Positions 54,852 through 63,183 of a stretch of 64,000 nucleotides of DNA are shown piece after piece. The notes below the pieces were generated by a model that worked only from the letters and a program-made list of their open reading frames with translations, was not told the origin of the DNA and did no database searches. Position numbers and translations under genes: made by a program. Position 1 is the first letter of the stretch; each line of letters starts with the position of its first letter. Source of the DNA: Bacteroidota bacterium (GTDB lineage: Bacteria; Bacteroidota; Bacteroidia; UKL13-3); contig JAIXWD010000020.1 in NCBI GenBank assembly GCA_027482225.1, positions 186,001 to 250,000 on the forward strand, read 5' to 3'.

Positions 54852-55098
54852 TTTTTTTTAACCTTCATTAATCTTATTGTTTTAAAAAAGGAAAATCAAA
54901 CCTATTGATTTGTTCAAAACCACAAATTAAATGTCATTTTCTAAACTGAACTTTAGCTGAATGTAAAACAATTAATACTCATTTATGCAAAGGCTAAGAT
55001 TGATGATCAGCAGTTTATTTGGTGCATCTTTAATTAAAATAGTTATAACTGTATTGTTTTAAATTACACCTCATGCTTTTGGTGTTAATATGTGGGGA

Positions 55099-55126
55099 TT
55101 TGAATAAATGTAATTGCCTACATTTG
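55099..55126 (+). promoter_or_regulatory. Promoter of the RSH gene
   Basis: TTTG at 55099-55102, a 16-nt spacer and TACATTTG at 55119-55126. The -7 element is exact but the spacer is shorter than usual. The ATG is 31 nt downstream. Confidence 0.6.
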
Positions 55127-55157
55127 TATTTGATTTTTTAACCACAGTACTAAGATT

Positions 55158-57389
55158 ATGCAGCCCTTAGTTGATATAGAAAAAGAAAATAAAGAAATAG
55201 TAAAAGCATACCGTAATGTTATTAAGGCATGTAAGCGTAATTTAGATAACTACGATAGGAAGCAAATCAGAAAAGCATTTGAGATGGCTTTGGATTCGCA
55301 CAAAACGATGCGCAGGAAATCTGGTGAGCCATATATTTTTCATCCTTTGGCCGTAGCGCAAATTTGTGGCGAGGAGATTGGGCTTGGAGCTACATCTATT
55401 ATTTGTGCCTTGTTGCATGATGTAGTGGAGGATACTGAAATAACACTTGATACTATTGAACTTAATTTTGGTAAAAAGGTATCAACTATTATTGATGGAT
55501 TAACCAAAATATCGGGTGTTTTTGAGCAGCAAGATAAATCAATTCAAGCGGAGAATTTTAAGAAGTTACTTCTAACATTAAGTGATGATGTTAGGGTTAT
55601 ATTAATTAAACTAGCTGATAGGTTACACAATATGCGTACCCTTGATTCTATGAGTGCTAAATCGCAACTTAAAATTGCCAGCGAAACGCAATACGTGTAT
55701 GCGCCTTTGGCTCACCGTTTAGGGTTGTATTCAATTAAAACCGAGCTCGAAGATTTAGCAACTAAATACCTTGAACCCGATAAGTATAATTTCGTTAAAA
55801 ATAAATTACAAGAAACCAAATTACAACGTAATCGTTACATTAAGCAGTTTATTGAACCATTAATTGAAGACTTGGATAAGGAAGGATTTAAATATGAAAT
55901 GAAAGGACGACCTAAATCAATTCATTCCATTTTAAATAAAATGAAGAAACAAAATATACCTTTTGAGGAAGTGTATGATTTGTTTGCTATTAGAATAATT
56001 ATAGATACGGATTTTGAAGATGAAAAATCTGATTGCTGGAAGGTATATTCAATTGTTACCAATAATTATCGTCCAAATCCAGATCGTTTACGCGATTGGG
56101 TAAGTTCACCCAAAGCCAATGGTTACGAAAGCTTGCACACCACCGTAATGGGGCCTAAAGGTAAGTGGGTTGAAGTACAGGTGCGCACCCGCAGGATGGA
56201 TGAAATTGCAGAAAAGGGATATGCTGCCCATTGGAAATACAAGGGTAGCAATACAAAACAAGATGAAGGCCTTGAAGAATGGTTGGGTAGGGTACGCGAG
56301 ATTTTAGAGGATACAGGTCAAAATGCACTTGACTTTTTGGATGACTTTAAAATGAACTTTTTTGCCGAAGAAATATTTGTATTTACCCCCAAGGGTGAGT
56401 TACGCAAGCTTCCAGCAAATGCCACCATTTTAGATTTTGCTTTTGATGTGCATTCTCAAGTAGGTGAACGTTGCATTGGTGGAAAGGTTAATAATAAATT
56501 AGTGCCATTAAACCATGTGCTAACAAATGGTGATCAGGTTGAAATTTTGACTTCAACAAAACAGTCGCCTAAAGAAGAGTGGATAAATTACGTAGTTACC
56601 GCAAAGGCCAAAAGCAAAATACGCGATTGGCATAAGCAGGTTAAAATGCGCGCAGCTGCCATGGGGAAAGAAATTCTGGAACGCAAGTTTAATCAGGAAA
56701 AACTAGCATTTACCAGTGATGCATTACAGGATATGATAGCCTATTACAAATTACCTACAGTTACCGAATTGTATGCGCAAGTTGCCGATGAGAAAATTGA
56801 TAAAACCAAAATACATATTGCCGAAATTCTTGATTACATTAAACAACAAAAACTAGAACATTTACAAGAGGTTAAACAACAAAAGGAAGCCAAGGCTGCA
56901 CAAAAGGATTCCATAAAAGTTACACCTAAGGATGGCGTAATAATAGGAGACGAAAGTGATCTTCCTTATAGCTTTAGTAAATGTTGCAACCCAATTCCTG
57001 GTGATGAAATTTTTGGATTTATTACCGTTGGCGAGGGGGTAAAAATACACCGTACCAATTGTAGTAATGCCATTAGTTTAATGAGTAACTATGGTTACCG
57101 TGTTATAAAGGCTAAATGGGCGAATCAAATTTTTGAGAAATCGAAGGCGTTTAGCACACATATTAAGGTTCAAGGCATTGATAGTGTTGGTATTGTTAGC
57201 ATCATTACAGATATTATAAGCAAACAATTGCAAATAAATATGCAAGCCATACAAATAGGTTCAAAGGCGGGGATGTTTGAAGGGAATATTGAATTGGAAG
57301 TGTATGATACTGCCCAATTAGAAGAGCTGATGAATAAGATTAAAGCTGCAAGCCCACTCATTAAGGTAAGTAGGGAAGATATGGTGTAG
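55158..57389 (+). CDS. Bifunctional (p)ppGpp synthetase/hydrolase (RelA/SpoT homolog)
   Basis: 743 residues with the full RSH layout: HD hydrolase (HPLAVAQICGEEIG, LLHDVVEDTEI, LADRLHNMRTL), synthetase (GRPKSIHSILNKMKK, YDLFAIRII, DRLRDWVSSPKANGYESLHTTVMG), TGS (EEIFVFTPKGELRKLPANATILDFAF), and a C-terminal ACT-like domain after a Cys-containing stretch (SKCCNPIPGDEIFGFI). The intact HD motif and the basic RLRD near the G-loop fit a bifunctional SpoT/Rel-type enzyme. It makes and breaks the stringent-response alarmone. Its stop is 1 nt from the next convergent gene's stop. Confidence 0.95.
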   Translation: MQPLVDIEKENKEIVKAYRNVIKACKRNLDNYDRKQIRKAFEMALDSHKTMRRKSGEPYIFHPLAVAQICGEEIGLGATSIICALLHDVVEDTEITLDTIELNFGKKVSTIIDGLTKISGVFEQQDKSIQAENFKKLLLTLSDDVRVILIKLADRLHNMRTLDSMSAKSQLKIASETQYVYAPLAHRLGLYSIKTELEDLATKYLEPDKYNFVKNKLQETKLQRNRYIKQFIEPLIEDLDKEGFKYEMKGRPKSIHSILNKMKKQNIPFEEVYDLFAIRIIIDTDFEDEKSDCWKVYSIVTNNYRPNPDRLRDWVSSPKANGYESLHTTVMGPKGKWVEVQVRTRRMDEIAEKGYAAHWKYKGSNTKQDEGLEEWLGRVREILEDTGQNALDFLDDFKMNFFAEEIFVFTPKGELRKLPANATILDFAFDVHSQVGERCIGGKVNNKLVPLNHVLTNGDQVEILTSTKQSPKEEWINYVVTAKAKSKIRDWHKQVKMRAAAMGKEILERKFNQEKLAFTSDALQDMIAYYKLPTVTELYAQVADEKIDKTKIHIAEILDYIKQQKLEHLQEVKQQKEAKAAQKDSIKVTPKDGVIIGDESDLPYSFSKCCNPIPGDEIFGFITVGEGVKIHRTNCSNAISLMSNYGYRVIKAKWANQIFEKSKAFSTHIKVQGIDSVGIVSIITDIISKQLQINMQAIQIGSKAGMFEGNIELEVYDTAQLEELMNKIKAASPLIKVSREDMV

Positions 57390-57390
57390 T

Positions 57391-58050
57391 TTATTTATTT
57401 CTTGTTGCATAGAAAAGGTAATTATCCATGTTGATGAAAAACAAGTTGTATTGATTGGGTATGAATCTGTTGATGTGTGTGTTTACCTCATTAATCAAGT
57501 TAACAGATTGTTTTTCGATTGCGAATGAGTAAAATAAAAAAATATCGTATTTCTTTGGATATGTTATTTTCCTTGAACCTTGATTTGGAATCTGTATCAA
57601 ACAATTTTCTATTTCAGACTTGCTGAAAATAGTATCAATCCACCTTGTGTCTGTATAAGTTAATGGAGGGAAATAGTTTAGTTCACCATTTTCATTCCAA
57701 GAAAAGTTGAAAAAATTGCTACTACCAGCAATGCAATTAAAATAGCTTGCTATAGATTTATTGGTTTCGTTATCAAAGTAAATTACTTGCACGGGTTGTA
57801 CATGATTTTGTACCCACCAGCTGTTAGAATCGTTATGTTTTCGTTTAATTAGTTGGTTGTATTTAACAGAGTCAAGTTCAAAAATAACCTCTTCGTTAAA
57901 ATTCATTTTTTTGCTAAATGACGTTTGTTGAAGTTGGTTTACTTCACTAGGACTTTTTACTCCAATCGATTTTAAGTATATTCTTCCGCAAGAGCAGAAG
58001 AATATACTTAAAATTAAAATTATATGAGAGAAATTAATGTTGAGTTTCAT
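57391..58050 (-). CDS. Hypothetical protein, probable lipoprotein
   Basis: 219 residues. The N-terminus MKLNINFSHIILILSIFFCSCGR is a signal peptide with Cys at 19 and 21, a weak lipobox. The rest is rich in Asn, Phe and Tyr, with SNSWWVQNHVQPVQVIYFD and FLFYSFAIEKQSVNLINEVN; I recognise no family. Its ATG overlaps the last 17 nt of the upstream lipoprotein gene, so they are translationally coupled. It probably works with that neighbour at the cell envelope. Confidence 0.65.
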   Translation of the reverse strand: MKLNINFSHIILILSIFFCSCGRIYLKSIGVKSPSEVNQLQQTSFSKKMNFNEEVIFELDSVKYNQLIKRKHNDSNSWWVQNHVQPVQVIYFDNETNKSIASYFNCIAGSSNFFNFSWNENGELNYFPPLTYTDTRWIDTIFSKSEIENCLIQIPNQGSRKITYPKKYDIFLFYSFAIEKQSVNLINEVNTHINRFIPNQYNLFFINMDNYLFYATRNK

Positions 58051-58579
58051 AATTAATAGTGATTACATATCCACTTGCAGTCTCAATCACAGGATAACGA
58101 CCTTCGGAAAAAGCAATATTATTCAGTCCGATTTGATCCGCCACATTTGACTCGAGTGGAAAGTATTCGCCATCGAAAGTATCATTAATAAACCAGTCGT
58201 CATAAACTTCTGAAAGAATTTTATTAAACGGAATCGTAATTTTAATTTGGGTTTGATTAATAACCTCCATTTGACCTTCCATGTAATCCAATGCAGTAAC
58301 GTTGGCATTCAAGTCATAGTCTTCATCTATTTTGGAGATAGGGGTTACAATGCAAAATTTTCTTCCGCAGCATCTTTTCGTGGAAGTTGTAGGGCATTGG
58401 CTGCGCATTCACTTTTCGAAACCAAAAGTTGCTGGTGTTGAATTTATGGTTTGAATAATGTTTGTATTGCTTGGTTTACCTTTTGTTTTGTCAATATTGG
58501 GTAATTCTTGTTTTTGATCGGAACATCCAAATAAAAAAAAGGCTATTAATAGTCCTGAGCTAAAGATAATTGTTTTCAT
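58034..58579 (-). pseudogene. Lipoprotein gene with an in-frame TGA stop
   Basis: From the ATG at 58579 the frame encodes a clear lipoprotein signal, MKTIIFSSGLLIAFFLFGCSD (lipobox LFGC), then 35 residues to FGFEK and a TGA at 58409-58411. The same frame resumes at once with MRSQCPTTSTKRCCGRKF and runs 124 residues to a TAA at 58034. The ORF track only shows the second half. Alignment of both parts in one frame suggests a ~181-residue protein broken by one stop codon: a nonsense mutation, a sequencing error, programmed read-through, or two tightly joined genes. The second half (DEDYDLNANVTALDYMEGQME) is acidic with no known family. Confidence 0.65.
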
Positions 58580-58706
58580 TTTTTTTTAATTTAAGGGTTG
58601 ATGTTGAATGATATTTCCTAATCGGTTTTGCGAATATCAGCTACATTCAATTTTTATTTCCTGGAAATCAAAATTGAGAGGTAAATTGGAACTTTTAAAA
58701 ATCTGC

Positions 58707-58725
58707 AGCTTATAAGAAATAAGCT
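58707..58725 (+). other. Small hairpin in the gap before the HTH gene
   Basis: AGCTTAT and ATAAGCT pair perfectly (7 bp, 5-nt loop). It lies in the 292-nt gap between the lipoprotein gene and the HTH gene. Meaning unknown. Confidence 0.35.
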
Positions 58726-58788
58726 TTATGCTTGGATGGAAATTTTTTTGTTTAAACAATAATGGAGTCTTTTTTCTGTAAATAGTAT

Positions 58789-58821
58789 AAAAATGACTGA
58801 CTTATTTAGTCTGTCATTTTT
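58789..58821. terminator. Terminator-like hairpin upstream of the HTH gene
   Basis: AAAAATGACTGAC and GTCTGTCATTTTT pair over 13 bp with one mismatch (7-nt loop), with As before and Ts after. No annotated plus-strand gene lies before it, so it may end an unseen small RNA or act as an attenuator for the HTH gene 50 nt downstream. Confidence 0.5.
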
Positions 58822-58871
58822 AATTGTTGTTCTGTTTTTTTTTCTTTAATTACAGGTCCTTAAATTATTCT

Positions 58872-59228
58872 ATGAAGTATTTTAATCCTGTTTTTCAACA
58901 AAGACTTGGTGTGATTCTTAAAGCAATCCGAAAGTCTCGACACATAAAAGCTCAAACAGTTGCAGAGGCTCTTGGTATGGCTGATCAGAGTAATTATGTT
59001 CGAATAGAAAATGCACAAGTTTGTGATATTAGTTTTTGGCGATTACTTGAAATTTGTGAAGTTCTTTGTTGTAGTTTATTTCAAATATGCTTCTTGTTAG
59101 GAATTGATTTTTTAGTTAGGGACAGAATAAAAACATGGGAACAGTTTTATGAATCCTTGAAACAATTGGAAGAGTTAGATCAAAAGTTTCTTGTTGAACT
59201 TTCTGATCAATTTAAAAATAAGGAATGA
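58872..59228 (+). CDS. XRE-family helix-turn-helix regulator
   Basis: The ATG at 58872 (MKYFNPVFQQRLGVILKAIRKS) is used; the ORF-track TTG adds an unlikely Phe-rich leader. Of 118 residues, ~10-75 form a Cro/CI-type HTH (LKAIRKSRHIKAQTVAEALGMADQSNYVRIENAQVCDISFWRLLEICEVL). The C-terminal part is a helical, likely dimerising stretch (KTWEQFYESLKQLEELDQKFLVEL). The target is unknown; the neighbouring interrupted lipoprotein gene is divergent from it and could be one. Confidence 0.75.
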   Translation: MKYFNPVFQQRLGVILKAIRKSRHIKAQTVAEALGMADQSNYVRIENAQVCDISFWRLLEICEVLCCSLFQICFLLGIDFLVRDRIKTWEQFYESLKQLEELDQKFLVELSDQFKNKE

Positions 59229-59321
59229 GTGCTTATTTTTTATCATTATTATATAACTTATTCACTAAAATTTTATTTCCGTTAAAATGTGTGTTATTTT
59301 GCATCATTGTTTAAGCAAGAT

Positions 59322-59819
59322 ATGCAGGCAAATCAATCGACTGAAAATATAAAAGATGAAGTTAAGAAGTTGTTTATCGCTTTTTTGGAGCAAAAACAAC
59401 AGCGTAAAACTCCTGAGCGTTTTGCCATCTTAGACGAAATATACAGTAGTAAAGAGCATTTTGATGTAGAAACATTATACGTTCACATGAAAAACCGCAA
59501 CTACCGTGTAAGCCGCGCTACCGTTTACAATACCTTAGATTTATTACTTGATGCCGGTTTGGTAACCAAACACCAATTTGGTAAAAACTTAGCCAGGTAC
59601 GAAGGAGCTTATGGCCATAAACAACACGATCACATGATTTGTAACCATTGCAATAAAATTTTAGAGTTTTGCGATCCACGTATTCAACAAATTAAAAGCA
59701 TGATGGGAGAGTTGTTGGATTTTACAGTAACAGATCATTCGTTGCATTTATTTGGTAACCCTAAAACTAAAGATGGTAAATGCAATACTTGTAGTAAAGT
59801 TCTATCAGAACAATTGTAA
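59322..59819 (+). CDS. Fur family transcriptional regulator
   Basis: The ATG at 59322 (MQANQSTENIKDEV) replaces the ORF-track GTG start, giving 165 residues. The winged helix has RKTPERFAILDEIYSSKEHFDVETLYVHMKNRNYRVSRATVYNTLDLLLDAGLV; the metal-binding part has HKQHDHMICNHCNKILEF and a C-terminal CNTC. Two CxxC pairs suggest the structural zinc site found in Fur and PerR. It senses iron or peroxide/metal; which one cannot be told by eye. It precedes purA by 73 nt. Confidence 0.9.
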   Translation: MQANQSTENIKDEVKKLFIAFLEQKQQRKTPERFAILDEIYSSKEHFDVETLYVHMKNRNYRVSRATVYNTLDLLLDAGLVTKHQFGKNLARYEGAYGHKQHDHMICNHCNKILEFCDPRIQQIKSMMGELLDFTVTDHSLHLFGNPKTKDGKCNTCSKVLSEQL

Positions 59820-59858
59820 AAAATAATAAACGAGCTAATTAATTAAATACTTATATGG

Positions 59859-59872
59859 CTAACTTCGGTTAG
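59859..59872 (+). other. UUCG-capped hairpin in the purA leader
   Basis: CTAAC-TTCG-GTTAG: a 5-bp stem closed by C-G around a UUCG tetraloop, the extra-stable RNA loop, 20 nt before the purA ATG. It may affect purA translation or mRNA stability. Confidence 0.5.
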
Positions 59873-59892
59873 TAGTAGTAACCCAAAATATA

Positions 59893-61155
59893 ATGATAGA
59901 TGTAGTTTTAGGCCTCCAATGGGGCGATGAAGGAAAAGGTAAAATTGTTGATGTATTAACACCACAATACGATGTAGTGGCAAGATTTCAAGGTGGGCCA
60001 AATGCAGGACACTCGCTTGAGTTTAATGGCCAAAAGCATGTGTTAAATACAATCCCATCGGGTATATTCCACCAACATACCATTAACGTAATAGGTAACG
60101 GTGTGGTAATTGATCCCATTACATTAAAAAAGGAAATAGAAAAAGTAATGGCTTCGGGAGTTGATCCAAGAAAGAACCTATACATATCTGAAAAAGCACA
60201 TTTAATTATACCAACACACCGTTTGGTTGATGCAGCAAGTGAAGCACAAAAAGGTGAGCATAAAATTGGTTCTACCTTAAGAGGTATTAGCCCAACATAC
60301 CAAGATAAAATTGGCAGAAGTGGTTTGCGAATTGGAGACATTTTAACGCCAAATTTTAAAGAGAAATACCTAACAGCGGTTGCTAACCATAAGCTATTGT
60401 TAGATAGATTTAACCACAGCTATAATCTTGAAGAACATGAGCCTGCATTTTTTGAAGCCGTGGAGTTTTTAAAACAGTTTAAAATAATCAGCTCTGAGTA
60501 TTTTATTAATAAGTTAATTAACGAAGGCAAAAAAGTATTGGCCGAAGGTGCGCAAGGTACTTTGTTGGATATTGATTTTGGAACTTATCCGTTTGTAACT
60601 TCATCAAACACCATTACAGGTGGTGTTTGCAGTGGTTTAGGTGTGGCTCCACAAAAAATTAATAAAGTATACGGTATATTTAAGGCATACTGTACACGTG
60701 TAGGTAGCGGACCTTTTCCTACCGAGTTACACGATACTACAGGAGAACAATTGCGCAAACAAGGTTTTGAGTTTGGTGCAACAACTGGTCGCCCGCGCAG
60801 AACAGGTTGGTTAGATTTACCTACACTTAAATACGCCATTATGCTTAACGGAGTAACCGATTTAATTTGTACCAAAAGTGATGTGTTAAGTGGGTTTGAA
60901 GTTGTACCTGTTTGTGATGCTTATGATATTAATGGTGCACGTGTAACAGAAATTCCTTACAACTTTAATGATGCCCCTATAAAGCCATTGTTTAAAGAAT
61001 TTAAAGGTTGGAGTGAAGAATTAACAGGATTAAGAAAGTTTGAAGAATTACCTGCAAACTTTAAAGCTTACATGGAATATGTAGAAGAACAAGTAGGATT
61101 AAAAATGAGTGTGATATCTATTGGTCCTGATAGGGAACAAACTATAGTAAGATAA
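59893..61155 (+). CDS. purA: Adenylosuccinate synthetase
   Basis: 420 residues. QWGDEGKGKIVDVL is the GTP-binding signature, FQGGPNAGHSLEF the IMP/Asp site, and GTTGRPRRTGWLDL-like and KSDVLSGFEVVPVCDAY complete the active site. It makes adenylosuccinate from IMP, aspartate and GTP on the way to AMP. Purine flux links it to the RSH enzyme upstream, since ppGpp inhibits PurA in other bacteria. A strong hairpin follows. Confidence 0.97.
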   Translation: MIDVVLGLQWGDEGKGKIVDVLTPQYDVVARFQGGPNAGHSLEFNGQKHVLNTIPSGIFHQHTINVIGNGVVIDPITLKKEIEKVMASGVDPRKNLYISEKAHLIIPTHRLVDAASEAQKGEHKIGSTLRGISPTYQDKIGRSGLRIGDILTPNFKEKYLTAVANHKLLLDRFNHSYNLEEHEPAFFEAVEFLKQFKIISSEYFINKLINEGKKVLAEGAQGTLLDIDFGTYPFVTSSNTITGGVCSGLGVAPQKINKVYGIFKAYCTRVGSGPFPTELHDTTGEQLRKQGFEFGATTGRPRRTGWLDLPTLKYAIMLNGVTDLICTKSDVLSGFEVVPVCDAYDINGARVTEIPYNFNDAPIKPLFKEFKGWSEELTGLRKFEELPANFKAYMEYVEEQVGLKMSVISIGPDREQTIVR

Positions 61156-61158
61156 ATC

Positions 61159-61187
61159 AAAAAAGTCGGGCTTGCCCGACTTTTTTT
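61159..61187. terminator. Bidirectional terminator between purA and the LOG-family gene
   Basis: AAAAAAGTCGGGC and GCCCGACTTTTTT pair perfectly with a tight loop; T-runs lie on both sides. The last bases overlap the stop of the minus-strand LOG-family gene at 61186. Confidence 0.92.
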
Positions 61188-61953
61188 ATGATGCTTTGTT
61201 AAACCATTCCCCCAACCATTTTTTAGGTTTAAGGATTTTTGTTTTCTTCAAGCCAAATTTACCTATGGCATGTTTTTTTAGGTGTGCCACGGCTTCATCA
61301 ATAGAGTCGGTTATAAGTAAGTATTCTTTAATTTCTGCTTCCGATACGGTTTTGTTTCTGATCATATCCTCGGTTAATTCAATTAAGTTTTTCCAATAAT
61401 CCTTACCAAATAATACCACTGGGAATTCATTGATTTTACCAGTTTGAATCAAAGTTAGTGCTTCAAACATTTCATCCATTGTTCCCCAGCCGCCCGGCAT
61501 AATTACAAACGCATACGAGTATTTTACCAAGAGTGTTTTTCGTACAAAAAAGTATTTAAAGTTTACAGAAGTATGTACATATGGATTTTCTTTTTGCTCG
61601 TGTGGCAAAACAATATTACAACCAATTGATTGTCCTCCGGCCTCAAAAGCTCCTCGGTTTGCGGCTTCCATAATACCCGGTCCACCACCGGTAATAATGG
61701 TAAAACCTAATTTGCTAATTTCGGCACTTAACTTAACTGTAGTTTGGTAATATGGGTGGTCTTCTTTAAAACGCGCACTGCCAAATACCGTAACACATGG
61801 ACCAGTAAAATGTAATTTTTGGAATCCTCTGATAAACTCCCACATCACTTTAAATAAAAACTTAAGTTCTCTAAATCGTGATCGTGGTCCTTCTAAAAAT
61901 CGCCTTTCAGAATGAAGAATTTTATCTCTTTTAGCTTTAGTTATTTTTGTCAT
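61186..61953 (-). CDS. LOG family (lysine decarboxylase-like) Rossmann protein
   Basis: The ATG at 61953 (MTKITKAKRDKIL) is chosen over an upstream TTG. 255 residues. VFGSARFKEDHPYY, TGGGPGIMEAANRGAFEAGG and the signature PGGWGTMDEMFEAL mark the TIGR00730/LOG family, whose members act as cytokinin riboside 5'-monophosphate phosphoribohydrolases or on other nucleoside monophosphates. A basic tail (KKTKILKPKKWLGEW) follows. Not an actual lysine decarboxylase despite older names. Confidence 0.88.
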   Translation of the reverse strand: MTKITKAKRDKILHSERRFLEGPRSRFRELKFLFKVMWEFIRGFQKLHFTGPCVTVFGSARFKEDHPYYQTTVKLSAEISKLGFTIITGGGPGIMEAANRGAFEAGGQSIGCNIVLPHEQKENPYVHTSVNFKYFFVRKTLLVKYSYAFVIMPGGWGTMDEMFEALTLIQTGKINEFPVVLFGKDYWKNLIELTEDMIRNKTVSEAEIKEYLLITDSIDEAVAHLKKHAIGKFGLKKTKILKPKKWLGEWFNKAS

Positions 61954-61964
61954 AAGTGGATACA

Positions 61965-62001
61965 AAATAAAAAAAGACGCAGGTGTTTTCTACGTCTTTT
62001 T
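61965..62001 (-). terminator. Terminator of the hmgA-hppD operon
   Basis: AAAAAGACG and CGTCTTTTT pair (9 bp) and on the minus strand a T-rich run follows. It lies ~25 nt after the hppD stop and just before the LOG-family start. Confidence 0.75.
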
Positions 62002-62026
62002 ATTGTTACAAAATAATCTATTACAA

Positions 62027-63151
62027 TTACAAATTACCTCTATTGGCTTGTTCTCTTTCTAAGGCCTCAAACAAAGCTTTAAAATTGCCTTTACCAAAGC
62101 TTTTTGCTCCTTTACGTTGTATTATTTCAAAAAACATGGTTGGTCGGTCTTCAACAGGTTTTGTAAATAGTTGCAATAAGTAACCTTCATCATCCCTATC
62201 AACCAAAATACCTAATTCTCTTAATGGTTCAATATCCTCTTCAATTGTTCCTACTCTATCTAATAAATCGTTGTAGTAACTATCCGGAACTTTTAAAAAT
62301 TCAACACCTCTTGCCATTAACTGTCGAATTGTACTAACAATATCTTTAGTAGCAATAGCAATGTGTTGCACCCCTTCACCTTCATAAAAATCAAGGTACT
62401 CTTCTATCTGTGATTTTTTCTTTCCTTCAGCCGGTTCGTTAATAGGGAATTTGACATATCCATTACCATTGCTCATTACTTTACTCATCAAAGCTGAGTA
62501 TTCGGTACTAATGTCTTTGTCATCAAATGAGAGTATGTTTTTAAAACCCATTACATCCTCATAAAACTTTACCCATTTGTTCATTTGGTTCCATCCTACA
62601 TTACCCACACAATGGTCAACATACAATAAACCTGTTGGCTCAGGATTATAGCTACTTTCCCATTTTATAAAACCAGGTAAAAACACACCGTTGTAGTTTT
62701 TGCGCTCAATAAACAAATGTTCTACTTCGCCATAAGTTTTAATACCACTCAAGCGTACTTCTCCATCTTTATCAGTTAGTGTAGTTGGTTTAATAGTGCC
62801 TACTCCGCCTTTACCTGTTGTTTTTTCATATGCTTCGTAAGCATCATCCACCCAAAGTGCTAAATATTTTACCCCATCTCCGTGTTTGCGATGATGTTCA
62901 GCAATATGGCTATCACTGTGTAATGGTGATGTTAAAATTAAACGCATCTTATCTTGAATTAAAACATAAGACACGCGGTCTTTTAACCCTGTTTCTGGTC
63001 CAGCGTAAGCAAGGCTTTGAAAGCCAAAAGCTGTTTTATAAAAATGAGCGGATTGTTTAGCATTACCTACCCAAAGTTCAATATAATCGGTGCCATTTAA
63101 TGGCAAAAAATCTTGCATGGTTTCTTGTTTTTTTATATCTAAGGTTTCCAT
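62027..63151 (-). CDS. hppD: 4-hydroxyphenylpyruvate dioxygenase
   Basis: 374 residues made of two VOC domains. The iron ligands fit YVDHCVGNVG (His), GVQHIAIATKD (His) and MFFEIIQRKG (Glu); the C-terminal gate helix is KGNFKALFEALERE. It turns 4-hydroxyphenylpyruvate into homogentisate, the second step of tyrosine breakdown. It starts 32 nt after hmgA on the minus strand, so the two consecutive enzymes are likely co-transcribed. Confidence 0.96.
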   Translation of the reverse strand: METLDIKKQETMQDFLPLNGTDYIELWVGNAKQSAHFYKTAFGFQSLAYAGPETGLKDRVSYVLIQDKMRLILTSPLHSDSHIAEHHRKHGDGVKYLALWVDDAYEAYEKTTGKGGVGTIKPTTLTDKDGEVRLSGIKTYGEVEHLFIERKNYNGVFLPGFIKWESSYNPEPTGLLYVDHCVGNVGWNQMNKWVKFYEDVMGFKNILSFDDKDISTEYSALMSKVMSNGNGYVKFPINEPAEGKKKSQIEEYLDFYEGEGVQHIAIATKDIVSTIRQLMARGVEFLKVPDSYYNDLLDRVGTIEEDIEPLRELGILVDRDDEGYLLQLFTKPVEDRPTMFFEIIQRKGAKSFGKGNFKALFEALEREQANRGNL

Positions 63152-63183
63152 TCTGTTGTTTATTCTTCGTTTATTAATCAGTG

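Larger units (their letters stand above)
54808..55157. other. 350-nt gene-free gap between tRNA-Leu and the RSH gene
   Basis: AT-rich and without a plausible gene. It holds the divergent tRNA-Leu promoter (54821-54851, minus) and the promoter of the (p)ppGpp enzyme gene (55099-55126, plus). I see nothing else of note in the ~250 nt between them. Confidence 0.6.

Noticed and set aside
54723-54908. 61-residue plus-strand ORF MCAWRDSNPHASRH
   Set aside because: This is the antisense of tRNA-Leu, a well-known spurious translation.
58409-58411. In-frame TGA as a selenocysteine codon
   Set aside because: No SECIS-like hairpin is evident just downstream, the residue context is not a redox motif, and no selenoprotein genes were seen.
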